This document shows, one piece after another, positions 1 to 8,437 of a stretch of 64,000 nt of DNA. The notes under the pieces were generated by a model. That model saw only the letters and a list, made by a program, of their open reading frames with translations, was not told the origin of the DNA and searched no databases. The DNA is from JAYENK01 sp034722035 (GTDB taxonomy: Bacteria; Patescibacteriota; Patescibacteriia; Patescibacteriales; UBA12075). Numbering within the stretch: position 1 is the stretch's first letter; each line of letters begins with the position of its first letter. The translations under genes and the position numbers were made by a program. The stretch is from assembly GCA_034722035.1 (NCBI GenBank), contig JAYENK010000029.1, positions 21,445-85,444 on the forward strand, read 5' to 3'.

Positions 1-317
1 AGAAAGGGGACAAAGTAAAGTTACTTGCAGGAAAAGATAAGGGTAAAACCGGGAAGGTTTTGCAGGTGTTTGTGGACCGCAAAAAAGCCAGCATTGAAGG
101 GCTTAATTTACTTATTAAGCATATGCGTCCAAAAAAACAGGGCGAGAAAGGACAGCGAATTGAATTTCCGGCGCCAATGTCAATTTCTAATTTAATTTTA
201 GTATGTCCAAAATGTAATAAGCCTAGTCGAGTTGGTGTTAAAGCAATTAAATCAGAGAAAACAGGTAAAACTAAAAAATATCGAGTTTGTAAAAAATGTA
301 ATAAAGTAGTAGATTAA
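1..317 (+). CDS. rplX: 50S ribosomal protein L24 (uL24), 5' end cut by window
   Basis: L24 binds 23S rRNA early in large-subunit assembly. The reading frame is open from base 3 with no start in the window; it reads KGDKVKLLAGKDKGKTGKV, the KOW motif typical of L24, so the gene begins upstream. The C-terminal half carries two CxxC pairs (CPKCNKP and CKKCNK), giving a possible zinc-binding knuckle seen in some bacterial L24. The TTG at 60 is internal and is not the start. It is followed after 10 bases by rplE, as in the standard spc operon. Identification rests on motif plus gene order and is secure. Confidence 0.95.
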   Translation, partial: KGDKVKLLAGKDKGKTGKVLQVFVDRKKASIEGLNLLIKHMRPKKQGEKGQRIEFPAPMSISNLILVCPKCNKPSRVGVKAIKSEKTGKTKKYRVCKKCNKVVD

Positions 318-327
318 ATATACTAAA

Positions 328-870
328 ATGAGATTACAAGAACAGTATAAAAAACAAATAGTGCCGGAACTTAAGAAGAAGTTTGCTTATAAAAATATTT
401 TTGAAGTGCCGTGCATTGAAAAGATAGTAGTTAATGTTGGTTTTGGTCGGCACAATAAAGATAAGCAATACATTAAAATGGTTGAAGAAGGTTTAACCCG
501 CATTACCGGACAGAAGCCAATGCTCAATAAAGCTAAAAAATCAATTTCCGCGTTTAAAATAAGGGAAGGAAATATCATCGGCGCTTCAGTCACTTTACGC
601 GGCAAGCGAATGTATGATTTTTTGGAAAAACTAATCAATGTTTCTTTTCCGCGAGTTCAAGATTTTCGTGGAATTAATAGCAAGGGGATTGATAGAACCG
701 GAAATTTAACAGTCGGCTTTAAAGAGCATACATCTTTTCCGGAAATTAAGCTTGGCGAAGTTGATAATGTTTTTGGTCTAGAGCTTTCTTTGGCAACTAG
801 CGCAAAAAATAAAGAAGAAGGTTTAGCCTTGTTTACTTTATTAGGATTTCCATTTAAGAAAAAACAATAA
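328..870 (+). CDS. rplE: 50S ribosomal protein L5 (uL5)
   Basis: L5 belongs to the central protuberance of the large subunit and contacts 5S rRNA and the P-site tRNA. The 180-residue protein has the usual family length and reads VPCIEKIVVNVGFG near residue 27, then TGQKPMLNKAKKSISAFKIR and a C-terminal FPEIKLGEVDNVFGLEL block, all characteristic L5 segments. It starts with ATG 10 bases after rplX and ends 4 bases before rpsN, so it is translated as part of the ribosomal operon. Nothing unusual is visible. Confidence 0.97.
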   Translation: MRLQEQYKKQIVPELKKKFAYKNIFEVPCIEKIVVNVGFGRHNKDKQYIKMVEEGLTRITGQKPMLNKAKKSISAFKIREGNIIGASVTLRGKRMYDFLEKLINVSFPRVQDFRGINSKGIDRTGNLTVGFKEHTSFPEIKLGEVDNVFGLELSLATSAKNKEEGLALFTLLGFPFKKKQ

Positions 871-874
871 TACT

Positions 875-1060
875 ATGGCAAGAAAAGCACTAATCGCTAA
901 AACTAAAAAAACACCTAAATTTAGTACACGCAAAATACATCGTTGTTGGCGTTGTGGTCGTAATTGTGGCTATATGCGCGATTTTAATCTTTGTCGTATT
1001 TGTTTTCGTGAGCTTTCAGAGAATGGCGATATTCCCGGAGTAAGACGTTCGTCTTGGTAA
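875..1060 (+). CDS. rpsN: 30S ribosomal protein S14, zinc-binding type Z
   Basis: This short S14 (61 residues) is the zinc-ribbon form that sits in the small-subunit head. Two Cys pairs are visible, CWRCGRNCG near residue 24 and CRICFRE near residue 41, spaced as in the type Z family. The C-terminal GDIPGVRRSSW is the conserved S14 tail. The gene lies 4 bases after rplE and 40 bases before rpsH. Type Z is common in Patescibacteria, Gram-positives and Thermus; the zinc-free long form was not seen in the window. Confidence 0.97.
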   Translation: MARKALIAKTKKTPKFSTRKIHRCWRCGRNCGYMRDFNLCRICFRELSENGDIPGVRRSSW

Positions 1061-1100
1061 TAAATAATATAATAAAATAATTCAAATAATTAAAATCACT

Positions 1101-1514
1101 ATGACAGATCCAATTGCTGATATGTTAACTCGGATAAGAAATGCCACAGCCGCCAAAAAAAGCGAGCTTGTTTTGCCAATGAGTAAAATTAAGCATGAAA
1201 TTGCTAAAATTTTACAAAAAGAGGGTTGGATTCTTGATGCGCGAACCGTCAAAAAACAAATAGCAAAGAATCAAAGCAATAGTTTTGATGAATTGAAAAT
1301 AGTTTTAAAATATAAAAAAAGCGGTAAGCCTTTTATTGCTTCAATCAAAAGAATCAGTAAGCCGGGGCTTAGAATCTATGTCAAAAAAAATGATTTGCCG
1401 AGAGTTTTGAATAATTTCGGAATGGCAATAATTTCTACCCCCAAAGGGCTTATGACGAATAAAGAGGCGCGAAAGGCTAATTTGGGTGGAGAGGTTCTGT
1501 GTGAAATTTATTAA
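1101..1514 (+). CDS. rpsH: 30S ribosomal protein S8 (uS8)
   Basis: S8 binds the central domain of 16S rRNA and is a classical feedback regulator of this operon in E. coli. The protein starts MTDPIADMLTRIRNA, the hallmark S8 N-terminus, and ends ISTPKGLMTNKEARKANLGG with the family C-terminal motif. At 137 residues it is close to typical length. It is preceded by a 40-base AT-rich gap without a clear Shine-Dalgarno sequence and followed 15 bases later by rplF. Whether autoregulation by S8 exists here cannot be judged from the sequence. Confidence 0.97.
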   Translation: MTDPIADMLTRIRNATAAKKSELVLPMSKIKHEIAKILQKEGWILDARTVKKQIAKNQSNSFDELKIVLKYKKSGKPFIASIKRISKPGLRIYVKKNDLPRVLNNFGMAIISTPKGLMTNKEARKANLGGEVLCEIY

Positions 1515-1529
1515 AAATATTTTAAAAAT

Positions 1530-2075
1530 ATGTCACGTTTAGGAAAATTACCAATTGAACTTGTTGACGGAACTGAAGCTCGTATTCAGGATGGTTTTGT
1601 AATTGTAAAAGGGAGAAAAGGGGAGTTAAAGCAAAAATTACATGATTTGGCTATGGTTAAAATTGAAGATAAGCAAATTATCGTTAGCATAAAAAATCCA
1701 AAAATAAAAAAAGAAAGAGCATTTTGGGGATTGTATCGCAGTTTGATTAATAATATGGTTATAGGAGTAAATGATGGCTTTGAAAAAAAGCTGGAAGTGG
1801 TTGGAGTTGGTTACCGTGTAGCGCTTTCTGGAAAAAATCTAAAATTAAATGTTGGTTTTTCTCATCAGGTTGATTTTTCTTTGCCAGATGGGATAGAGGG
1901 AGCAGTTGAGGGGAATATAGTTACTATTAGCGGATTTGATAAGCAATTGGTCGGTGAAACTGCCGCCAAAATCAGAAAAATTAAAAAACCGGAGCCATAT
2001 AAAGGCAAAGGGATTAAATATACAGACGAAATTGTTCGCCGCAAAGAAGGTAAGACAGCGGCCAAAGGAGAATAA
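1530..2075 (+). CDS. rplF: 50S ribosomal protein L6 (uL6)
   Basis: L6 sits near the factor-binding site of the large subunit. It begins MSRLGKLPIEL, has two tandem L6 domains (about residues 1-82 and 83-170) and the signature PEPYKGKGIKYTDE near the C-terminus. Its 181 residues match the family. The gene is 11 bases from rplR downstream. A longer antisense open frame overlaps the 3' end but has no homology signal and is ignored. Confidence 0.97.
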   Translation: MSRLGKLPIELVDGTEARIQDGFVIVKGRKGELKQKLHDLAMVKIEDKQIIVSIKNPKIKKERAFWGLYRSLINNMVIGVNDGFEKKLEVVGVGYRVALSGKNLKLNVGFSHQVDFSLPDGIEGAVEGNIVTISGFDKQLVGETAAKIRKIKKPEPYKGKGIKYTDEIVRRKEGKTAAKGE

Positions 2076-2086
2076 TATAAATTTAT

Positions 2087-2443
2087 ATGGATAAAAATAA
2101 GAAAAAATTAAATAGTCGCATTCGTCGGCATAATCGAGTTCGAGCAAAAATATCCGGGACTGGCGTTCGTCCACGTCTTAGTGTTTTCAAATCAAATAGC
2201 AGTATTTATTTACAATTAATTGATGATAGAAATGGTAAAACTTTAGTTAGCGCGAACGTAAAGGAAGTAAGAAAGAAAGATTTAAATAAAACCGAGCAAG
2301 CAGCAGAATTAGGCAAGCTTATTGCGGAAAAAGCCAAGAAAGAAAAGATCGATGTAGTTGTTTTTGACAAAGGGCCTTATAAATATCATGGCCGTGTAAA
2401 GGCAGTGGCCGACGCAGCTAGAGAAAGCGGCCTTAAATTTTAA
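2087..2443 (+). CDS. rplR: 50S ribosomal protein L18 (uL18)
   Basis: L18 binds 5S rRNA in the central protuberance. The 118-residue protein contains [12 protein letters not shown] near residue 14, [17 protein letters not shown] near residue 30 and the C-terminal [19 protein letters not shown], which is the conserved L18 end. It is followed 10 bases later by rpsE in the normal spc order. Length and motifs are standard. Confidence 0.97.
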   Translation: MDKNKKKLNSRIRRHNRVRAKISGTGVRPRLSVFKSNSSIYLQLIDDRNGKTLVSANVKEVRKKDLNKTEQAAELGKLIAEKAKKEKIDVVVFDKGPYKYHGRVKAVADAARESGLKF

Positions 2444-2453
2444 ATTTATAAAC

Positions 2454-3113
2454 ATGGAAGAAGCTAAAAATAAAATTCAAGATAAGCCAAAGAGCGCACA
2501 GGGTAGCGCAGTTAACAAAACCGTTTATTCCAAAAGACGATCTGACAAAAAAAGAGCTCGTCCTAAAAGGTATGAGAAACCAAAGGATGAGTTTGATCAA
2601 AAAATTGTTGATATTGCGCGTGTTACCAGGGTGATGGCCGGTGGAAAACGAATGCGTTTTCGTGCTTGCGTTGCGATTGGCAATAAAAAAGGCAAGATAG
2701 CGGTTGGCATAGACAAGGGATCTGATGTTAGCATTGCGGTCAATAAGGCGGTAAATAAGGCAAAGAAAAAAATTGTAGATATTTCAATTGTAAACGATAC
2801 AATTCCGCATGAAGTTTATTATAAATATGGCGCAGCGAAAATTTTATTTCGTCCTGCCGGCGGCGGTCGAGGAATTATTTCTGGTGGAGCCACTCGCGCT
2901 ATTTTAGAGTTGAGCGGTATCAAGAATATTACTACCAAAAATCTTGGAACAAATAATCCGGTTAATATTGCAAAATGCACGGTTGAAGCGCTTGATAGCT
3001 TGAAAAAAGTTGAGGTAAAAAAGGATAATAAGAATTTAGAGAAAATAAAAAAAGAAAAAACTTCAGAGAACAAAATAGAAGAAAAAAATACAGAAAAAGC
3101 AAAGAATAAATAA
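2454..3113 (+). CDS. rpsE: 30S ribosomal protein S5 (uS5) with charged tails
   Basis: S5 lies at the mRNA entry channel and affects decoding fidelity. The core, about residues 45-185, contains VTRVMAGGKRMRFRACVAIG and RPAGGGRGIISGGATRAILE, diagnostic of S5. At 219 residues it is longer than the usual 165, owing to a basic N-terminal extension of about 45 residues and a C-terminal tail of about 30 residues made almost only of Lys, Glu, Asn and Thr. The rpmD gene (L30), which normally sits between rpsE and rplO, is missing: only 4 bases separate them. Loss of L30 is an established CPR trait. Confidence 0.97.
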   Translation: MEEAKNKIQDKPKSAQGSAVNKTVYSKRRSDKKRARPKRYEKPKDEFDQKIVDIARVTRVMAGGKRMRFRACVAIGNKKGKIAVGIDKGSDVSIAVNKAVNKAKKKIVDISIVNDTIPHEVYYKYGAAKILFRPAGGGRGIISGGATRAILELSGIKNITTKNLGTNNPVNIAKCTVEALDSLKKVEVKKDNKNLEKIKKEKTSENKIEEKNTEKAKNK

Positions 3114-3117
3114 AATT

Positions 3118-3543
3118 ATGTCATTATCAACTCATACAATCAAAGGTGCTAAGGGTTCGAGCAAAAAACGTAAACGGATCGGACGGGGTAATGCTTCCGG
3201 TACCGGGACTTATTCCGGTAAAGGACTTAAGGGGCAAAATTGCCGCTCTGGTGTTTCTAATTTAAAACGGCTTGGCATGAAGCAAGTGCTACTCCGTACT
3301 CCGAAAAAACGTGGTTTTAATTCGGTTAAGTCGAAAAAACAAGTTGTCAACTTAAGTGATTTAAATAAACATTTCAAAGAAGGTGAAATTGTGTCTAAGG
3401 AGTCATTGCTTAAAAAGGCTTTAGTTGATAATATTAAAGTAAATGTTAAAATTTTAGCTAAAGGTGAGTTAACAGTAAAGAATTTAAAGTTTAAAGACGT
3501 TTTAATGAGTGAAGCTGCTAAAAAACAGCTTAAAGTTAAATAG
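3118..3543 (+). CDS. rplO: 50S ribosomal protein L15 (uL15)
   Basis: L15 acts late in large-subunit assembly. The protein begins MSLSTHTIKGAKGSSKKRKR and has the Gly-rich N-terminal extension GRGNASGTGTYSGKGLKGQN that threads into rRNA, followed by the globular domain ending in LTVKNLKFKDVLMSEAAKK. It has 141 residues, a typical size. It follows rpsE by 4 bases and precedes secY by 14 bases, the usual position. Confidence 0.96.
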   Translation: MSLSTHTIKGAKGSSKKRKRIGRGNASGTGTYSGKGLKGQNCRSGVSNLKRLGMKQVLLRTPKKRGFNSVKSKKQVVNLSDLNKHFKEGEIVSKESLLKKALVDNIKVNVKILAKGELTVKNLKFKDVLMSEAAKKQLKVK

Positions 3544-3557
3544 CAAGTAGATTTATT

Positions 3558-4832
3558 ATGATTATAGATAAATTAATTCAAATCTGGCGCGCAAAAGATC
3601 TTCGAAATAGCCTTCTATTTGTTTTGGCTATGTTGGTTATTTTTCGTATTGCCGCCCATATTCCGGTTCCAGGCGTTGACACAGTCGCTTTGGAAGATTT
3701 TTTTGGCAACAATCAAATTCTGGGGCTACTTAATATGTTTTCCGGTGGCAGTATGCAGAATTTTTCAATTGTAATGATGGGAATTGCTCCTTATATTACA
3801 GCTTCTATTATTTTTCAGCTTCTTGGAATGATTATTCCAAAACTGGAAAAAATGCAAAAAGAAGAAGCCGGACGGCAAAAAATAAATATGTGGACACGTT
3901 GGTTGACTGTGCCAATGGCAATGATGCAGGCTTTTGGCATGATTACCTTGCTTAGCCGTTCCGGTACAAATATTTTAGCTGATGTAGGCGGGTTTGACGT
4001 TGTCAGTATGTTAATAATTATTACTGCTGGTACAATATTCTTGATGTGGATTGGCGAACTTATTACCGAGAAGAAGGTGGGAAACGGCATCTCCCTTTTG
4101 ATTTTTGCCGGTATTGTGGCCGGTTTACCTCAGGCCGCACAGCAAATATTTGTCACTTTCGACCAATCTCAATTATTTATGATGATTGGTTTTATTGCGA
4201 TTGCGATAATAACCATTGTGGGCGTGGTTGTAATCACCGAAGCACAGCGTAATGTTCCGGTGCAATATGCCAAACAAATTCGAGGCAACCGTATGTATGG
4301 TGGCACTAGTAGTCATTTGCCCCTCAGAGTAAATATGGCCGGAGTTATTCCGATTATTTTCGCTATTTCAGTAGTGCTTTTTCCAAGTATGATTGCACAA
4401 TTTTTTATACAAGCAAAAACCGCCTGGATTGCTTTTGCAGCTGAATGGGTGATTGCAATGTTTAATAATCAGCTTTTTTACGGTGTATCTTATTTTATTT
4501 TGGTTTTTGCTTTTACTTTCTTTTATACAGAAGTGATTTTTCATCCGACTCAGATTGCCGAAAATTTGCAAAAACAGGGCGGATTTATTCCCGGAATTAG
4601 GCCGGGAAAAAATACTAGTGAATATTTAGCTAACACTACACATAAAATTATATTAGTCGGTGCTTTATTTTTGGGGATTATCGCAATTTTGCCGTTAATT
4701 TTAAAAGCAATTACCAACATGCAAGCTTTAGCCTTAGGAGGAACCAGCTTGCTAATCGTAGTAGCGGTTGTTATTGAAACTGTTAAACAGATTGAATCAC
4801 AGCTCACCATGAGAGAATACGACGGTGCTTAA
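3558..4832 (+). CDS. secY: Protein translocase channel subunit SecY
   Basis: SecY forms the protein-conducting channel of the general secretion pathway. The 424-residue protein has about ten hydrophobic segments. Family motifs include the N-terminal HIPVPGVDT, LNMFSGGSMQNFSIVMMGI with the plug region near residue 62-80, QRNVPVQYAKQIRG near residue 229 and FFYTEVIFHPTQIAENLQKQ with the cytosolic loop GGFIPGIRPGKNT. It closes the ribosomal operon. The usual followers adk, map and infA are not adjacent; map is about 6 kb away. A terminator hairpin follows at 4861. It is the likely export route for the many secreted proteins in this window. Confidence 0.98.
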   Translation: MIIDKLIQIWRAKDLRNSLLFVLAMLVIFRIAAHIPVPGVDTVALEDFFGNNQILGLLNMFSGGSMQNFSIVMMGIAPYITASIIFQLLGMIIPKLEKMQKEEAGRQKINMWTRWLTVPMAMMQAFGMITLLSRSGTNILADVGGFDVVSMLIIITAGTIFLMWIGELITEKKVGNGISLLIFAGIVAGLPQAAQQIFVTFDQSQLFMMIGFIAIAIITIVGVVVITEAQRNVPVQYAKQIRGNRMYGGTSSHLPLRVNMAGVIPIIFAISVVLFPSMIAQFFIQAKTAWIAFAAEWVIAMFNNQLFYGVSYFILVFAFTFFYTEVIFHPTQIAENLQKQGGFIPGIRPGKNTSEYLANTTHKIILVGALFLGIIAILPLILKAITNMQALALGGTSLLIVVAVVIETVKQIESQLTMREYDGA

Positions 4833-4860
4833 TTTTTTTATTTTTTATTACAGTATATAT

Positions 4861-4892
4861 AAAAAAAATCAGACATATTCTGGTTTTTTTTT
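4861..4892 (+). terminator. Intrinsic terminator after secY
   Basis: An A8 run followed by TCAGA, a 5-base loop (CATAT) and TCTGG followed by T9 forms a stem of about 13 pairs with one G-U pair and a uridine tail. It ends the ribosomal/secY operon and, because of the A-run on the left, could act in both directions. It sits just ahead of the -10 element of the next unit. Confidence 0.75.
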
Positions 4893-4907
4893 ATGTTTAA
4901 TTGTGTT

Positions 4908-4913
4908 ATAATA
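4908..4913 (+). promoter_or_regulatory. -10 element of the ABC transporter unit
   Basis: A perfect TATAAT preceded by TGT (extended -10 style, TGTGTTATAAT) lies 8 bases before the ATG at 4922. A transcript starting about 7 bases past the -10 would begin almost at the start codon, so the mRNA would be leaderless. No convincing -35 is visible; the upstream region is a T-run belonging to the terminator. Confidence 0.5.
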
Positions 4914-4921
4914 TATAATAT

Positions 4922-6664
4922 ATGGAGCCTTTAATCAAGACGCAAAATTTAAATTTTACTTATAATGCCGGTAAAGATAATGAATATCAGGCGCTTATTA
5001 ATATTAATCTTGAAATTTATCCTGAAGAATTAATTGTAGTTTTTGGTCCTTCCGGTTGTGGAAAGTCGACCTTGCTTAATCTTATTGCCGGCCTGGAAAG
5101 GCCGGAGGCAAATACGATGTATATTTTAGGTAAAGATATGCATAGTATGACCAAAAATGATTTTGCCATGTATCATCGCACACAGATAGGAATGATTTAT
5201 CAGCAATATAATTTAATTACCAGTTTGACGGTACTCGAAAACGTGGCTTTGCCTCAGGTGTTTATTAACGTAAATAAAGGCAAGCGCAATACATGGTCGC
5301 GGTCGCTCTTGGAGCGTTTTGGTATATTGAAACAAGCTAAAAAAATACCGTCTGAATTGTCCGGTGGACAACAACAGCGGATTGGCATTGCCCGTTCGAT
5401 CGTAAATAACCCTGATATAATTTTGGCAGATGAGCCGGTTGGTAATCTTGATTCAGTGTCAGCTAAAAATGTGTTGACGATTTTAGAAAAATTAAACGAA
5501 AAAGAAAAGAAAACTGTTATTTTAGTGACACATAATCCGGAATTTTTGGTGTACGGTGATCGCTTGTTTTATATGAAAGATGGAGTTATTACCCGAGAAG
5601 TGATAAACAAGGATCGTAAGAAAAGAGAAAGAGCCAAAGTTCTTCCCAAATCAACCGCCTCCGAAATAAATGATTTAATGCGCGCATATCACGGACTTAC
5701 TCCGGAGCAAATTAATATTTTAATTATGCCGTATAAGGCTAAAGCATTTGCGCATCATTTTGTTTCAAGCAGGAGTATGGAAGAGACAAAGATACTTGAA
5801 GACGTGATCCAGCGTCGTTTGCTTGGCACGATTTCGCAGGAAGATTTTTTTGAAATATTAAAAAAGAGCATAACTGAGGGCGGAGTCGGTTTTGACGTGC
5901 GTACGGCCGAGAAAATTTTACGCCGGGTTAATCGAATTATTCGTACTGCTTATTATATTTATCAAAACGAAAGGGTGCAAGAAGACGATAACGGAAAAAA
6001 TATTAAAATTAGCGATATCGAAAAGGCAAAAAAAGTTACTTGGTATCTTTTGAATTCTTGCTATTTTAAACATTATAAGAATTTGGAAGGAGCGCAGATG
6101 AATCGTTTGCAGGAAAGCGTCAAAGAAAGATTGGTCGGAATTTTGCAAAAGGATAATTTTTTTGAAAAAATAGATAAGCCGTTTAAGGACGGTGGAGTCG
6201 GTTTGAACGTCAAAACAGCTAAGGCAATGGCAGAGGAGTTGGAGCTCATTCTTATTCTTGGTTTTGGTGTTGTTCAGAAGACTAGCATAGAAGAAAAAAA
6301 TAAAAAAATAGAAAAAAATAAAGCCGAAACAAATGATATAAACAAACATAATGAGTTTGACAATAAAAATTTAATTTCACAGGAAGCCTTGTCTGCTGTG
6401 ACAGAAAATATTACAGCCCAGGTGGCGACAGATGACGGTAATTCGGCAAAATCAGAGCAATCAGAGGCAATGACATTGAGCGGAGAAGAGGTGGTTAAAT
6501 TAGCTGAGTCGGGATTTGCTTTTGATGACAAAGACAAGAAAAAAGCTAAGCCAAGTACGGCTGATTTGCTTGAAAAAGAGTTAAAAAATACCGAAGAACT
6601 AACCAGGCAATCAAAAGAGAATTTAAAAGATATTCCAAAAATAAAAAATGAAAATAATGAATAA
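4922..6664 (+). CDS. MacB/LolD-like ABC transporter ATPase with large C-terminal extension
   Basis: The first about 230 residues are an ABC ATPase: Walker A GPSGCGKST at 42-50, Q-loop YQQYN near 99, signature LSGGQQQR from residue 146, Walker B ILADEP with D170/E171, and H-loop THN near 203. This is the subfamily that powers MacB/LolCDE/FtsX-type permeases rather than classical importers. Beyond it lies a 350-residue extension containing two related modules, about residues 290-340 and 395-450, each with FFE and a GGVG(F/L)(D/N)V.TA motif, then a low-complexity charged tail. The permease follows after 3 bases, so the two form one transporter. The function of the extension is unknown; a related module occurs in the T4SS-cluster protein at 54987. 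Confidence 0.85.
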   Translation: MEPLIKTQNLNFTYNAGKDNEYQALININLEIYPEELIVVFGPSGCGKSTLLNLIAGLERPEANTMYILGKDMHSMTKNDFAMYHRTQIGMIYQQYNLITSLTVLENVALPQVFINVNKGKRNTWSRSLLERFGILKQAKKIPSELSGGQQQRIGIARSIVNNPDIILADEPVGNLDSVSAKNVLTILEKLNEKEKKTVILVTHNPEFLVYGDRLFYMKDGVITREVINKDRKKRERAKVLPKSTASEINDLMRAYHGLTPEQINILIMPYKAKAFAHHFVSSRSMEETKILEDVIQRRLLGTISQEDFFEILKKSITEGGVGFDVRTAEKILRRVNRIIRTAYYIYQNERVQEDDNGKNIKISDIEKAKKVTWYLLNSCYFKHYKNLEGAQMNRLQESVKERLVGILQKDNFFEKIDKPFKDGGVGLNVKTAKAMAEELELILILGFGVVQKTSIEEKNKKIEKNKAETNDINKHNEFDNKNLISQEALSAVTENITAQVATDDGNSAKSEQSEAMTLSGEEVVKLAESGFAFDDKDKKKAKPSTADLLEKELKNTEELTRQSKENLKDIPKIKNENNE

Positions 6665-6667
6665 ATT

Positions 6668-7876
6668 ATGTTAGCTTCGGATATATTACGTTTGGCCACT
6701 AGAATGTTTCGAACCAACCGGTCTCGGACCGTTTTGACTATTCTTGGGATAAGCGTTGGTATTGGTACGATTTTGTTTTTGGTATCGCTTGGTTATGGTA
6801 TTCAGCAATTAATTTTGGATAGGATTACTACTTCTGACGCGCTCCTTAGTTTGGATGTTAGCACTGGAGATTTTGAAGCGCTTAAGCTTGATAATGATTC
6901 GATTGAAGATATTTTTACAATTGAGAATGTAGACAAAGTTAGTCCGCTCGTCACTACGCAGGCGCAAATTACTATTAATGATATTTCATCAGAGCTTACG
7001 GCTAATTTCGCTGATCGTGAGTTTTTTCGTTTGGATGGAACGGTTTTAAAAAAAGGTGATTTTTATAGTGACAGCGAAGAGGATAAGAACAAGATAATTT
7101 TATCATCTGCTTCTTTGCGTTTGTTTGATATTTCGGAAGAAGAGTTATTTACCAAGAAGTTAAAGTTTGTTTTTTTTACAGAGAGTAGTGAAGAAGGTAA
7201 GAATACAATTGTTCGTGATTTCATTGAGTCAGAGCTCGAGTTTGAGGTGGTGGGAATTGTAGAAGAAGAGAATTCCAACTATGTTTATTTACCTCGTAAT
7301 TTAGGCGAAGAGCTTAATTTTAATAGATATTCAAAGCTTAAAGTAAAAGTTAAAAAAGAAGAACAGCTTAACGTGGTTCGAGATTCAATTATTGAAAAGG
7401 GCTATATCGTGAGCGCTTTGTCCGATATTATTGAGCAGGCCAATCAAGTATTCAAGGTGGTGCAAATAGTATTGGCTTCATTCGGTGTGGTTGCCTTGAT
7501 TGTTTCTGCGATTGGAATGTTTAATACCATGACGATTGCATTGCTTGAGCGGACTCAGGAAATTGGCATTATGAAGGCGCTTGGAGCAACCAGTGTTGAT
7601 GTTTGGAATTTGTTTTTGTCCGAATCGGTCATTATTGGTTTTCTGGGCGGGGTCGGAGGGATTTCGCTTGGATTACTGGGGGGAGAGGTTTTTAATTATA
7701 TGATTAATATTATGGCCGGAGCTTTTGGTGGAGAAAGTATCGATCTTTTCGCAACACCAATTTGGTTTATATTAACAATCATAATTTTTTCTACCGTTGT
7801 CGGTCTGGCAACAGGATTTTATCCGGCCAGACGTGCCGCTAAAATTAGTGCAATGGAAGCGGTTCGCTACAAGTAG
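6668..7876 (+). CDS. MacB/FtsX-like ABC transporter permease
   Basis: The 402-residue protein has the MacB topology: one N-terminal membrane helix (about residues 17-40, after TMFRTNRSRTVLTILGISVG), an extracytoplasmic domain of about 220 residues, then three helices (about 265-290, 310-345, 360-385). The C-terminal FYPARRAAKISAMEAVRYK is the conserved end of FtsX-like permeases, and GMFNTMTIALLERTQEIGIMK is the coupling region. It directly follows its ATPase. Such systems move lipoproteins, lipids or peptides or transmit mechanical force; the substrate here cannot be told. Confidence 0.88.
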   Translation: MLASDILRLATRMFRTNRSRTVLTILGISVGIGTILFLVSLGYGIQQLILDRITTSDALLSLDVSTGDFEALKLDNDSIEDIFTIENVDKVSPLVTTQAQITINDISSELTANFADREFFRLDGTVLKKGDFYSDSEEDKNKIILSSASLRLFDISEEELFTKKLKFVFFTESSEEGKNTIVRDFIESELEFEVVGIVEEENSNYVYLPRNLGEELNFNRYSKLKVKVKKEEQLNVVRDSIIEKGYIVSALSDIIEQANQVFKVVQIVLASFGVVALIVSAIGMFNTMTIALLERTQEIGIMKALGATSVDVWNLFLSESVIIGFLGGVGGISLGLLGGEVFNYMINIMAGAFGGESIDLFATPIWFILTIIIFSTVVGLATGFYPARRAAKISAMEAVRYK

Positions 7877-7879
7877 TCA

Positions 7880-7912
7880 ATTAAAAATTAAGAATTAAAA
7901 ATTAAGAATTAC
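7880..7912 (+). repeat. AT-rich AATTAAAAATTAAG dispersed repeat
   Basis: Two and a half copies of the 14-base unit AATTAAAAATTAAG occur directly after the permease stop codon. Very similar tracts lie at about 9612, 18097, 30623, 50690 and 61059 and, degenerate, inside several genes. Confidence 0.7.
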
Positions 7913-7924
7913 GGCTTCGCCCTT

Positions 7925-7966
7925 TGTCATCCCGGGCGTAGCGTAGCGAAGACCCGGGATCCAGGG
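7925..7966. repeat. REP-like palindrome with CCCGGG arms
   Basis: ATCCCGGG at 7929-7936 is repeated in inverse as CCCGGGAT at 7953-7960 around a GC-rich loop containing GTAGCGTAGCG. The element stands out strongly from the AT-rich surroundings and resembles the TGTCAT...CCCGGG...GGATCCAG class of short interspersed palindromes known in several bacterial phyla. It sits between the permease and the gene at 8034, where it could also act as an mRNA-stabilising hairpin. Confidence 0.65.
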
Positions 7967-8033
7967 AAGAGCAGTAGGAATTATGAAAATAGTATTGAGT
8001 ATTTAAAATCAATTAATTTAAGTTTATAAAAAT

Positions 8034-8429
8034 ATGTTAGACAAAAAAGAAGTAAATCAAATTGAATTTAATGGAACAGAATCAGTTAAAAGTTTTGTTA
8101 AAAAGTATAAAAAAGAGTTTAGAAAAGTTTTTTCAAAAGAATTTAAAACACTTGATGGTGAACAAGTTGATTTTTTCGAACTTTTGGACAGAGTGATTGA
8201 TGAAGCTAGAAATAGTGGGATTGATGGTAATAAAATTTATAGAATTTTCAAAAAAGATTTTAAGTTGGATTATAAAGATATGGATAAAGTTTTGTCAGTA
8301 CTTCAAGAAAAATTAATGCCAGAAGGTGAAGAGAAAAAAAATGCCGATGAAAAACTAGCTAAGCGGCAAGAACACATCAGACAAATTATGGCAATGATTC
8401 AGGCTGAGCAAGCTAAGTCTAATAATTAG
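8034..8429 (+). CDS. Small charged hypothetical protein
   Basis: I do not recognise this 131-residue protein. It is soluble, very rich in Lys, Glu and Asp and predicted helical, with a Lys-rich first third (VKKYKKEFRKVF) and a C-terminal amphipathic helix RQEHIRQIMAMIQAEQAK. There is no signal peptide or membrane segment. It ends 8 bases before the LVFG-repeat gene, so the two are probably co-transcribed and may act together. The ATG is preceded by AT-rich sequence without a clear Shine-Dalgarno. Confidence 0.7.
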   Translation: MLDKKEVNQIEFNGTESVKSFVKKYKKEFRKVFSKEFKTLDGEQVDFFELLDRVIDEARNSGIDGNKIYRIFKKDFKLDYKDMDKVLSVLQEKLMPEGEEKKNADEKLAKRQEHIRQIMAMIQAEQAKSNN

Positions 8430-8437
8430 AGTTTTAT

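Noticed and set aside
7880..7912. AT-rich AATTAAAAATTAAG tracts as attachment sites or origin iterons
   Set aside because: They are dispersed in many gaps and inside genes, not clustered with dnaA boxes or integrases.
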